The position numbers were made by a program, and so were the translations under genes. The notes beneath the pieces were generated by a model, which ran no database searches, had not been told where the DNA came from, and was given only the letters and a program-made list of their open reading frames with translations. 8,412 bases of DNA from an uncultured Pseudomonadota bacterium (GTDB lineage: Bacteria > Pseudomonadota > Gammaproteobacteria > Burkholderiales > SCOH01), in contig CALMFQ010000611.1 of NCBI GenBank assembly GCA_937863215.1, positions 1 to 8,412 on the forward strand, written 5' to 3'. Positions 1 to 7,085 of this stretch are shown here, one piece after another (the stretch's first letter is position 1; the number at the start of each line of letters is the position of its first letter).

Positions 1-1363
1 CGAAGTGGCCAACCGGCTGCAGATCGCGATGCTCGATGCCGAGGCCAGCGGCCGCACCGAGCTGTTCGAATTCGACCTGCGCCCGGCCGGCGCGACGCTG
101 TCGTTCGAGGCGCGGGTTACGCAGTATGGCGAGGGCGAATTCCTGCTGATCCTGCGCGACATCAGCGAGCGCAAGCAGACCGAAGCCGAGCTGATCCGTC
201 ACCGCGACCACCTGGCCGAGCTGGTGCGGGAACGTACCGCCGAATTGCAGACGATGCTCGATGCCAGCCCGATGGCGATCGCGCACATCACCAAGCGCCA
301 CATCGTTTCGACCAATCCGGCGATGGGCGAGCTGTTCGGCTATGCGCAAGAGGCCATGGTCGGCATGTCCACGCGCGCCATTTATGCCGACGAGGAAACC
401 TACGAGCGTATCGCCGGGCTGTTCCTGCCGGTGCTGGCGCGCGGCGAGGTGTATCAGGGCGAGCATCTGTATGTCGATGCACAGGGACGCCAGTTCTGGT
501 GCAGCGTGCGCGGCAAGGCGCTGGATGCGGCCGAGCCGATGGCCGGTGCGATCTGGATGTACGAGGACGTGACCGACCGTCGCCTGGCCGAGCAGGCGCT
601 GCGCCAGGCCAAGGAGATGGCGGAGAACGCCAACCGCGCCAAATCGGAATTCCTTGCCAATATGTCGCACGAGCTGCGCACGCCGATGCATGCGATCCTC
701 AGCTTCGCCGAGCTGGGCCAGAGCAAGAGCGGCAGCGCGCCGGCAGAAAAACTCAGCCATTATTTCGAACGTATCCACCAGAGCGGCAAACGTCTGCTGG
801 CGATCCTCAATGACCTGCTGGATCTGTCCAAGCTGGAGGCGGGCAAGATGCTTTACAACATGCAGCGGCAGGATCTGCTGCCGTGTGTGCAGGAGGCCGT
901 TGAAGAGCTGCAGCCGCTATGCGTGGCCAAACGGTTGGCGATGCGCATTGCGGCGCCGGCGGTGGCGACGCAGGTGAATTTCGACCTGCTGCGCATCAGC
1001 CAGGTAGTGCGCAATCTGCTCGGCAACGCGATCAAATTCAGCCCCGAGGGCAGTTCGATCGAGATTTCGTTTGCCGATAGCCGCATGCCGACCGATCTGG
1101 CGGTCGATGCGCTGGCGCTGGAGGTGCGCGATCATGGCATCGGTATTCCCGATGACGAGCTGGAGAGCATTTTCGACAAGTTCATCCAGAGCAGCAAAAC
1201 CCAGACCGGCGCCGGTGGCGCCGGGCTCGGGCTGGCGATCTGCCGTGAAATCGTGCGCGGCCACGGCGGCGAGATCATCGCCTGCAATCACCCGGACGGC
1301 GGCGCCAGCCTGATCGTATATCTGCCGTATCACAACGAGGAGCTGATCCAGCATGGAGCATGA
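1..1363 (+). CDS. PAS-domain sensor histidine kinase, 5'-truncated by the window edge
   Basis: Membrane-associated or cytoplasmic sensor kinase that should autophosphorylate on a histidine and pass the phosphate to a receiver aspartate. The frame is open back to base 2, and the GTG at base 5 falls inside what looks like the end of a PAS/PAC domain, so the true start lies upstream. Numbering from that GTG: PAC-like tail about 20-55, ending in DISERKQ; a charged coiled coil about 56-82; a complete PAS domain about 84-195; HisKA with H-box SHELRTP and phosphoacceptor H222 (codon 668-670); N-box RNLLGNAIKF about 336-345; G1 box DHGIGIP from D376; F-box FDKF; G2 box GGAGLGLAI about 404-412. All catalytic boxes are intact. 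There is no C-terminal receiver. The end overlaps the next gene by 11 bases, so that regulator is the likely partner. No DNA or ligand specificity can be read; the input signal is unknown. Confidence 0.93.
   Translation, partial: EVANRLQIAMLDAEASGRTELFEFDLRPAGATLSFEARVTQYGEGEFLLILRDISERKQTEAELIRHRDHLAELVRERTAELQTMLDASPMAIAHITKRHIVSTNPAMGELFGYAQEAMVGMSTRAIYADEETYERIAGLFLPVLARGEVYQGEHLYVDAQGRQFWCSVRGKALDAAEPMAGAIWMYEDVTDRRLAEQALRQAKEMAENANRAKSEFLANMSHELRTPMHAILSFAELGQSKSGSAPAEKLSHYFERIHQSGKRLLAILNDLLDLSKLEAGKMLYNMQRQDLLPCVQEAVEELQPLCVAKRLAMRIAAPAVATQVNFDLLRISQVVRNLLGNAIKFSPEGSSIEISFADSRMPTDLAVDALALEVRDHGIGIPDDELESIFDKFIQSSKTQTGAGGAGLGLAICREIVRGHGGEIIACNHPDGGASLIVYLPYHNEELIQHGA
1337..1342 (+). 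promoter_or_regulatory. Shine-Dalgarno site for the receiver-ATPase gene
   Basis: GAGGAG lies ten bases before the ATG at 1353, inside the last codons of the kinase gene. It supports this ATG as the start and implies translation coupled to the upstream kinase. Confidence 0.65.
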
Positions 1364-2267
1364 AGGCACTAGCGCCCCGCATATCCTGATCGTCGACGAC
1401 GAGCCGTTCAATATCGAAATCCTTACCGAGCATCTGGAGCAGAAAGGCTACAGCGTTGAGCCTGCCTACGATGGCGTCGAGGCGTGGGAGCTGTTGCAGC
1501 GCGACGACGTCAGCTACGACGCGATCCTGCTCGACCGGATGATGCCGCGCATGAACGGTATGGAGCTGCTGGCGAAAATCAAGCAGATGGACCGCTTCAA
1601 AATGTTGCCGGTGATCCTGCAGACGGCGATGGGCTCGCCCGAGGCGGTGCGGGAGGGGCTGAATGCCGGCGCTTATTATTACCTGACCAAGCCGTTCGAG
1701 CGCGAAACGTTGCTGGCCATCGTTTCTGCCGCGGTGCGCGACCGGCAGTCGCAGCTGGAGCTGCTGCAGCAATTGCAGCAGCAGCGCGATACGCTGACCA
1801 TGCTGCGCTACGGCGAATTCCAGTTCCGCACGCTGGCCGAGGCCAAGCGTCTGAGCGCACTGCTGTCATCGGTGTGTCCCGATCCGGAACGGGTGGCGAT
1901 GGGGCTGTCGGAGCTGCTGATCAATGCGGTCGAGCACGGCAATCTCGGTGTGACCTACAAGGAAAAATCGAAGCTGATCCAGGACAATACCTGGGAGGCC
2001 GAGCTGGAGCGCCGCCTGCAGCAGCCGCAATTTGCGCAGCGGCGCGCCTCGGTGATGCTGACGCGCGACAGTCAGGAAATCCGCTTTGTCGTCGTCGATC
2101 AGGGCGATGGCTTCGACTGGAAACCGTTCATGGAATTCTCTGCCGAGCGCGCGTTCGATCCGCACGGACGGGGTATTTCGCTGGCGCGCATGCTGAGTTT
2201 CGACGCCATCGAATACCAGGGCAACGGCAATACCGTGCTGGCGCGCATCAAGTTGCCGGCGGCATGA
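1353..2267 (+). CDS. Response regulator: receiver domain fused to a SpoIIAB/RsbW-like ATPase domain
   Basis: Output protein with no DNA-binding domain. Residues about 10-128 are a canonical receiver: acidic pair D15/D16, phosphoacceptor D61 (codon 1533-1535), T91 and K113 in the LTKPF motif. A glutamine-rich helical linker follows (about 131-152). Residues about 155-304 match the HATPase_c_2 family of anti-sigma-factor kinases: N-box SELLINAVEHGN with E187 and N191, G1-like box DQGDGFDW with D249, and G2-like GRGISLARM at 272-280. Roughly 45 residues sit between N-box and G1 box, an arrangement I recall from proteobacterial receiver or PP2C proteins with this ATPase. By family knowledge, SpoIIAB/RsbW proteins phosphorylate a serine or threonine of a STAS-domain antagonist, so this protein may control partner switching. 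No STAS gene or PP2C domain is present in the window. The 11-base overlap with the kinase gene makes that kinase the probable phosphodonor. The substrate is inferred, not seen. Confidence 0.9.
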   Translation: MEHEGTSAPHILIVDDEPFNIEILTEHLEQKGYSVEPAYDGVEAWELLQRDDVSYDAILLDRMMPRMNGMELLAKIKQMDRFKMLPVILQTAMGSPEAVREGLNAGAYYYLTKPFERETLLAIVSAAVRDRQSQLELLQQLQQQRDTLTMLRYGEFQFRTLAEAKRLSALLSSVCPDPERVAMGLSELLINAVEHGNLGVTYKEKSKLIQDNTWEAELERRLQQPQFAQRRASVMLTRDSQEIRFVVVDQGDGFDWKPFMEFSAERAFDPHGRGISLARMLSFDAIEYQGNGNTVLARIKLPAA

Positions 2268-2268
2268 T

Positions 2269-4572
2269 TCAGTCGATCTGCCAGTAGCGGCGCTGCTGCG
2301 TGCGCCAGCGCTGCAGCTCCCAGCCTTGGTCGGTGCAACTCATCTCCACCGCGCCGTCGCGGTCGGTACGCAGGATTTCGCTGTGCTGCTGGTAGTAGCG
2401 CTGCAGCACATCGGCGCGCGGATGGCCGTAGCGGTTGCGGTAGCCGGCGCTGACCAGCGCGTAGCGCGGCGCCACTGCGGCAACGAAGTCCTCCCCCGAC
2501 GATGTCTTGCTGCCATGGTGCGGCACCAGCAGCACGTCGGCCGGTAACAGCGCCGCCTGCCCGGCCAGCAATTGTTGCTCGCTGCCGCGCTCGATGTCGG
2601 CGGTCAGCAACGCCGTGCCGCAGGCTGCGCTGACGCGGATCACGCAGCTGCGGTCGTTGTCCTTGAGGTCGGCGCGGCTCAGGCTGGCTGCCGTCGGCGC
2701 CAAGGTGGTGAAGCTGACGCCATCCCATTGCCACCGTTGCCCGGCGAGGCACGCCAGTGGCCGTGTTCCAGGCCGCGCCAGTAGCGGGCTGCGGCCCGGC
2801 AGCGAGTGCAGCAGCCAGCCTGTCGGCATGCCGCCCAATACCGATGCGGCGCCGCCGGTATGGTCGGTGTCGTCGTGGCTCAAGACCAGCCCGTCCAGCT
2901 GCGCCACGCCTTCGCCGCGCAGATATGGCAGGATGTTGCGGTTGCCGCTGTCGGCCTCGCTGCTGAACGCCGGCCCGGTGTCGTAGAGCAGGCTGCGATG
3001 GGCGGTGCGGATCACTACTGCGGTGCCCTGGCCGATATCGAGCATGGTCAGCCGATAGCTGCCGCTGGCAAGCGGCGGTTGCGGTGGCCAGAACAGCGGC
3101 AGCAATGCCGGTAGCGCCAGCCAGCGCGCCGGCCAGCCGCGTGGCAGCGTCAGCCAGATACATGCCGGCACTGCCAGCAGCAGCGCCCACGGCGGCGGCT
3201 CCGGCTGCTGCCACAGTAGCGGTGGCCAGCTTGCCAGCCAGCCGATCGGCAGCATGGTTTGCTCGATCAGCCAGTGCGCCAGTAACAGTGCCGGCGGGAA
3301 GATCACACCCAGCAGGCAGAGCGGGGTGGCGATACTGCCGATCAGCGGTATCGCCAGCGCATTCGCCAGCGGCGCCACCAGCGGCAGTTGCTGGAATAGT
3401 ACCAGCAGCGCCGGCGCCAGCCCGAGCGTCAGCGCCCATTGCAGGTTCAGCCAGTGGCGCAACCAGTGCGGCGGGCGCAGGCGGTTGCTGCCGGCCCACA
3501 CCAGCCATGCGACCGCGCCGAACGACAGCCAGAATCCCGGTGCCAGCACTGCCCATGGGTCGAGCAGTGCGACGCAAGCCAGCGCCAGGCACAGAATCAG
3601 CCACACACTGAGCGAACGCCCCGACCACAGCGCCCAGCCGGCAATCAGCAGCATGTACAGCGTGCGTTGCGTCGGCACCGAAAAACCCGCCAGCAGCGCG
3701 TAGCCGAGTGCGGTTGCGCCTCCCGCCAGCAACGCCGCCTTGCGCGCCGGCAGGCGCAACGGCAAGCTCGGGCTGCGGCGCCACAGGCGGAACGTGGCCG
3801 CTGCCAGCAGCCCGGCCACCAGCGAGATGTGCAGGCCGGAAATACTCACCAGATGCGTCAGCCCGGTGCGCGCAAACAGCGTCCATTGGGTTTGCGGGAT
3901 CGCTTGCTGATCGCCGACCACCAGCGCGATCACCAGCCCGGCGTAGGGGCGGCTGCCAAGCGTAGTCTGCATGCTGTGGCGCAACTGGTCGCGCAGCCGG
4001 TGCAGCAGGCAGGCGGGCTGCCAGACCTGCGTGTCGAGCAGCCGCGCCGAGCGAATGTAGCCGGTGGCGCGAATGTTTTGCTGCAGCATCCAGCTTTCGG
4101 CATCGAAATTGTGCGGGTTGAGCGTGGCATGCGGGCGCTTCAGCCGCACTGTGACCTGCCAGCGCTGCCCCGGCCGATACTGCTGCAGGCGCTCGGCGGC
4201 GTAGTCGCTGAGCTGGATGTGCCGCGGCACCTGTGCGCCGGCCGGTGCCACGCTTTCCACCTCGGCGCGCAGGCGCACGCCGCGTTCGGCCGGCTGCGGC
4301 AGATCGGCAACAACCAGTTGCAGATCGAGGTCGCGTCCTTCCCATTGCGTACCGAGCTGATCGGCCATGCGCCAGCCGGCGCGCAGATTGGCCCAGCCGA
4401 AACCGAGCGCCAGCGCCAGCAGCAGATGGCCGGCCGGGCGCCAGCGTAGCGGCAGCGCTGCCGCCAGCAGCGCCAACGGCATGCACGCCAGCACCGTGCC
4501 GGGCGGCTGCAGTTGGGGCTGGATTTGCAGCAGTGCGACACCGGCGACGAAGGCGAGTAGACGGGGAATCAT
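2269..4572 (-). CDS. comEC: ComEC/Rec2-type DNA uptake channel protein
   Basis: Inner-membrane protein that carries single-stranded DNA into the cytoplasm during natural transformation. The 767 residues match the usual full length of Gram-negative ComEC. Order: two or three N-terminal hydrophobic segments (about 1-62); a soluble DUF4131/OB-like region (about 70-185); the Competence-domain membrane core (about 208-500), with the signature TGLTHLVSISGLHIS at 236-250; and a C-terminal metallo-beta-lactamase-like domain (about 505-755). Metal-site motifs are visible: LDIGQG at 511, DTGPAF at 531, SHDDTDH (H566, D568, D570, H571), TADIE (D659), PHHGS (H685, H686) and YGHP (H717). The domain therefore looks catalytically intact, consistent with the proposed nuclease that degrades the non-transported strand. 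The ATG at 4572 opens directly into a membrane helix; I see no clear Shine-Dalgarno before it. It lies 84 bases after udg, perhaps in the same transcript. The stop is one base from the convergent regulator gene. Confidence 0.96.
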   Translation of the reverse strand: MIPRLLAFVAGVALLQIQPQLQPPGTVLACMPLALLAAALPLRWRPAGHLLLALALGFGWANLRAGWRMADQLGTQWEGRDLDLQLVVADLPQPAERGVRLRAEVESVAPAGAQVPRHIQLSDYAAERLQQYRPGQRWQVTVRLKRPHATLNPHNFDAESWMLQQNIRATGYIRSARLLDTQVWQPACLLHRLRDQLRHSMQTTLGSRPYAGLVIALVVGDQQAIPQTQWTLFARTGLTHLVSISGLHISLVAGLLAAATFRLWRRSPSLPLRLPARKAALLAGGATALGYALLAGFSVPTQRTLYMLLIAGWALWSGRSLSVWLILCLALACVALLDPWAVLAPGFWLSFGAVAWLVWAGSNRLRPPHWLRHWLNLQWALTLGLAPALLVLFQQLPLVAPLANALAIPLIGSIATPLCLLGVIFPPALLLAHWLIEQTMLPIGWLASWPPLLWQQPEPPPWALLLAVPACIWLTLPRGWPARWLALPALLPLFWPPQPPLASGSYRLTMLDIGQGTAVVIRTAHRSLLYDTGPAFSSEADSGNRNILPYLRGEGVAQLDGLVLSHDDTDHTGGAASVLGGMPTGWLLHSLPGRSPLLARPGTRPLACLAGQRWQWDGVSFTTLAPTAASLSRADLKDNDRSCVIRVSAACGTALLTADIERGSEQQLLAGQAALLPADVLLVPHHGSKTSSGEDFVAAVAPRYALVSAGYRNRYGHPRADVLQRYYQQHSEILRTDRDGAVEMSCTDQGWELQRWRTQQRRYWQID

Positions 4573-4656
4573 GCTACAGCTTAGGCGCTGCCGGGCCGGG
4601 TTTCACGCGCTCAATGCTGGCCGGGCTGAACCGGTGCGAGGGTACGCCGCTACGCG

Positions 4657-5535
4657 TCAGCGTTGCAGTTTGGCGAAGGTGGTGCGCGCCAGGCACAGGT
4701 CTTGCCAGGCCTTGGCTTTTTCCTGCTGGCTGCGCAGCAGGTAGGCAGGGTGGTAGGTGATGATCAGCGGCACGCCGTGATAGCTGTGTACTTTGCCGCG
4801 CAGTGCGCCGATCCGGGCATCGGTTTTCAGCAGGCTCTGCGCTGCGATGCGGCCGACGGCGACGATCAGTTTCGGCTGCAGCAGCTCGATCTGGCGCAGC
4901 AGGAACGGTTCGCACTGATTGACTTCGTGCGGGTTCGGGTCGCGATTCTGCGGTGGGCGGCATTTCAGCACATTGGCAATGAACACGCCATTGCCGCGCT
5001 GCAGGCCGATCGCCGCCAGCATGTTGTCGAGCAGTTTGCCGGCCTGGCCGACGAAGGGTTCGCCCTGCTTGTCCTCTTCCGCTCCCGGTGCTTCGCCGAT
5101 GATCAGCCAGTCGGCCGGCTGCGAGCCGACGCCGAATACTGTATTGCTGCGCGTCTGGCACAAGCCGCAGGCGGTGCATTGCGCCACTTCGGCCTGCAAG
5201 GCCGGCCAGTCGAGGCGGGCGATGCCTTGCGTGCGGCTGGACAGGGCCGGCTGTGCGTCCGCCGGCAGCAGCAAGTCTGCGTCCGGCATCGACTCCGGCA
5301 GGTAATCCGGCAGCGGCGCCTCGTCGAGCCAGGCGGGCGGTTCGTCGGCTGCCGCTTGCCGCGCTGCTGGCGCAGCGTGGCGTTCCGACGCGGCGGTAAC
5401 GGTGGTTGCCAAGGCTACAGGCGTTGTGTCGCTGATCGGCTCTGCCGGCGGCGTTGCTTCGTCCGCGGCAGCGCCCCGCAGGCGCCACAACGGTGTCAGG
5501 CCCATTTCCTTGAGTATCTGCGTGCGCCGGCTCAT
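4657..5535 (-). CDS. Family 4 uracil-DNA glycosylase (iron-sulfur type)
   Basis: Removes uracil from DNA by cleaving the N-glycosidic bond, starting base excision repair; often annotated as SPO1 DNA polymerase-related protein. The 292 residues contain the UDG core at about 108-290. Motifs seen: CTACGLC at 120-126 plus C192 (KCRPPQNRDP) and C208 (QCEPF), giving the four-cysteine Fe-S ligand set (C120, C123, C192, C208 likely; C126 spare); GEAPGAEED at 147-155 with FVGQAGKLLD after it; and YHPAYLLR at 261-268. The first 105 residues, after a conserved-looking MSRRTQILKEMGL start, are an Ala/Pro/Glu-rich linker without recognisable domain, making the protein longer than minimal family 4 enzymes of about 200 residues. 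The start ATG shares an ATGA with the rimI stop, which fixes the start and indicates coupling. Specificity for single- or double-stranded DNA cannot be read. Confidence 0.93.
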   Translation of the reverse strand: MSRRTQILKEMGLTPLWRLRGAAADEATPPAEPISDTTPVALATTVTAASERHAAPAARQAAADEPPAWLDEAPLPDYLPESMPDADLLLPADAQPALSSRTQGIARLDWPALQAEVAQCTACGLCQTRSNTVFGVGSQPADWLIIGEAPGAEEDKQGEPFVGQAGKLLDNMLAAIGLQRGNGVFIANVLKCRPPQNRDPNPHEVNQCEPFLLRQIELLQPKLIVAVGRIAAQSLLKTDARIGALRGKVHSYHGVPLIITYHPAYLLRSQQEKAKAWQDLCLARTTFAKLQR

Positions 5536-5975
5536 AGCGATAATCCCATCAATACCGCGTGTTCGCGGCCACCGGCTGCCGGGTAATAGTTGCGGCGCAG
5601 CGCCATTTCGTTGAAGCCGGCGCTGTCGTACAGGCGCCGCGCTGCGGTGTTGGATTCACGCACTTCGAGGAACAGCGTGTTCGCGCCGTGGCCGCGCGAT
5701 GCCGACTGGACGAACTGCAGCAGCTCGCGCCCCAGCCCGCGCCCCTGCAGCGGCTTGCTGATGCTGATATTGAGCAGGTGCGCTTCGTCGACAACCAGCA
5801 TGATCACGCAATAACCGGCCAGCCGCCCATCCTGCTCCGCTACCCAGCAGCTGTAGCCGCTTTTCAGCGAATCGTCGAAATTGCCGCGGCTCCAGGGGAA
5901 ATCGTACACCGCGTATTCGATGGCCAGTACGGCATCGAGATCGGCGGCGTTCATGCGGCGAAAGCTCAGGCTCAT
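5532..5975 (-). CDS. rimI: Ribosomal protein bS18 N-terminal alanine acetyltransferase (GNAT family)
   Basis: GNAT enzyme that moves acetyl from acetyl-CoA to the N-terminal alanine of ribosomal protein S18, and possibly other proteins. The 147 residues fit the RimI length. Motifs: FRRMNAADLDAVLAIE at the start, FPWSR at 26-30 (typical of RimI), acetyl-CoA pyrophosphate loop QGRGLG at 77-82, FLEVRESN with likely general base E104, and RRLYDSAGF with likely general acid Y116. The frame stays open upstream to 6239, but that part lies inside tsaB and is unrelated, so I use the ATG at 5973-5975. This ATG overlaps the tsaB stop in an ATGA. Its own stop overlaps the udg start in the same way. Adjacent tsaB and rimI are a common pairing in proteobacteria, which supports RimI over a generic acetyltransferase. 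Confidence 0.93.
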   Translation of the reverse strand: MSLSFRRMNAADLDAVLAIEYAVYDFPWSRGNFDDSLKSGYSCWVAEQDGRLAGYCVIMLVVDEAHLLNISISKPLQGRGLGRELLQFVQSASRGHGANTLFLEVRESNTAARRLYDSAGFNEMALRRNYYPAAGGREHAVLMGLSL

Positions 5976-6652
5976 TTGCGTGGTTGCTCGCCGATTTTCA
6001 GCGCCACGTTGTCGCGCAGATAGACCAGTCCGGCCTGCTCCGGTGCCAGGGTACGGCCGGCGGCCGCTTCGCGCGCAGCCAGGCTGGCGATGGCGCGTGC
6101 GTGCGGGTAGCGGGTCGGATCGACACTCGCCAGATGTGCGCCAAGGCGCTGCTGCAACGCCGCAGCATGTGGCGCAAAACCGCTGCCGACACCAATCCAG
6201 CCGTTGCCGGCCGGCTGCGGTGCCTGCTGCGGATGGCACAGGCCCGGTTCGATCTCGGTGTGCCAGCCGTTAGCGTCGCGCCGGTACGCGGCATGGAATA
6301 TCTGGCTCATGCGCGCATCGAGGCAGGCGTAGACGCGCTCGCTGCCGTTGGCTTCCGCCAGTGCCAGCAGCGAGTCGATACCGATCACTGGCAGCGCGGC
6401 GCCATAGGCCAGGCCCTGGGCGATGCCGCAGCCAATGCGCAGTCCGGTGAACGAGCCGGGGCCGTGGCCATAGGCGATGGCGTCGATGTCGCGCAATTGC
6501 AGCCCGGCTTGCGCCAGCAGCTCGCGCAGCATCGGCAGCGTGCGTTCGGCATGCTGCTGCTCGGCATTGCAGTCGTTGCTGAGAATCTGCCCGTCCTGCC
6601 ACAGCGCGACGGAGAGAAGTTCGGTTGAAGTATCGAAGGCGAGGATTTTCAC
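5972..6652 (-). CDS. tsaB: tRNA t6A biosynthesis protein TsaB (YeaZ)
   Basis: Partner of TsaD and TsaE in making N6-threonylcarbamoyladenosine at position 37 of ANN-decoding tRNAs. It is an ASKHA-fold protein that scaffolds TsaD in the cytoplasm. The 226 residues match the family. Visible motifs: ILAFDTST at 3-10, HAERTLP at 34-40, GHGPGSFTGLRIG at 62-74 (the family signature), IDSL at 92-95, LDARMSQIF at 111-119, and a C-terminal YLRDNVA at 211-217. The start is a GTG at 6650-6652, chosen because translation from it gives the canonical N-terminus; no in-frame ATG is near. No good Shine-Dalgarno is visible before it. It heads the tightly coupled tsaB-rimI-udg group, and lies 38 bases after the CheY-like gene, so it may have its own promoter or be read through. 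Confidence 0.96.
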   Translation of the reverse strand: MKILAFDTSTELLSVALWQDGQILSNDCNAEQQHAERTLPMLRELLAQAGLQLRDIDAIAYGHGPGSFTGLRIGCGIAQGLAYGAALPVIGIDSLLALAEANGSERVYACLDARMSQIFHAAYRRDANGWHTEIEPGLCHPQQAPQPAGNGWIGVGSGFAPHAAALQQRLGAHLASVDPTRYPHARAIASLAAREAAAGRTLAPEQAGLVYLRDNVALKIGEQPRK

Positions 6653-6690
6653 CGCCGCATTTTAACCCAAATCCGCCGCTTGGGCGGGGC

Positions 6691-7050
6691 TCAGGCGCGC
6701 TTCAGCGACTTGAGGCTGTTCAGTACCTTGTCCGGGGTGAAAGGTTTGACGACGAAGCCGTTAACCCCGTATTTCGCCGCGGTGCGCACGTTTTCCAGCG
6801 TCGATGAGGCGCTGATCATCACCACGTGCAGCGTCGGGTGGATCGAGCGCAACTGCTGCAATACTTCGAAGCCGTTCATTGCCGGCATGTTGATGTCGAG
6901 AAACAGCGCGTCCAGATTGTGGCGGTTGCATTGGGCCAGCACTTCCATGCCACTGGCTGCCTCGCTGCATACCTCGTGGCCGGCGTCCTGCAGGATGGTG
7001 CGCAGCACCGAACGGGTGATCTGGTCGTCGTCAGCGATCATGACTTGCAT
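6691..7050 (-). CDS. Single-domain CheY-like response regulator
   Basis: Stand-alone receiver of 119 residues with no output domain. It should accept phosphate on D52 (codon 6895-6897) and act by binding a partner or by passing phosphate on. Seen: acidic cluster DDD at 7-9, LDINMP at 51-56, S80 in the MISAS segment at the conserved Ser/Thr position, and K102 in VKPF. The ATG at 7050 is preceded by AAGGT six bases upstream. The gene begins 35 bases after the hybrid kinase and on the same strand, so the two are probably cotranscribed, and the HPt domain of that kinase is a plausible phosphodonor. I do not call it cheY: no chemotaxis gene is present, and similarity to CheY and to Spo0F-like relays cannot be separated by eye. 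Confidence 0.9.
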   Translation of the reverse strand: MQVMIADDDQITRSVLRTILQDAGHEVCSEAASGMEVLAQCNRHNLDALFLDINMPAMNGFEVLQQLRSIHPTLHVVMISASSTLENVRTAAKYGVNGFVVKPFTPDKVLNSLKSLKRA

Positions 7051-7056
7051 AGTGTT

Positions 7057-7061
7057 ACCTT
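7057..7061 (-). promoter_or_regulatory. Shine-Dalgarno site for the CheY-like gene
   Basis: On the minus strand AAGGT is followed by six bases and the ATG at 7048-7050. It lies in the 35-base gap after the hybrid kinase stop and supports this start codon. Confidence 0.6.
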
Positions 7062-7085
7062 GCGATGGTTTGCCGCTGAAAAGCT

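Noticed and set aside
3439..4449. A 336-codon plus-strand open frame antisense to comEC
   Set aside because: Its product is rich in Gln, Arg and Ala with no motif, as expected for the complement of a GC-rich membrane-protein gene.
2099..4486. A 795-codon open frame on the minus strand, longer than comEC and in another frame
   Set aside because: It lies over comEC and the regulator tail, its product is Ala/Arg/Gly-rich without any domain, and comEC has full-length motifs. Long shadow frames are expected in GC-rich DNA.
4574..5488. A 304-codon minus-strand frame overlapping udg
   Set aside because: It is low-complexity Arg/Ala/Gly-rich and in another frame of a gene whose catalytic and Fe-S motifs are all present.
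5976..6239. An 88-residue upstream extension of rimI
   Set aside because: It is inside tsaB in another frame, and the RimI family begins at the ATG at 5975, which shares an ATGA with the tsaB stop.
6673..6687. Hairpin CCGCC-GCTTG-GGCGG between the CheY-like gene and tsaB, as a terminator
   Set aside because: The stem is only five pairs and no T-tract follows on either strand, so it is not a convincing intrinsic terminator.
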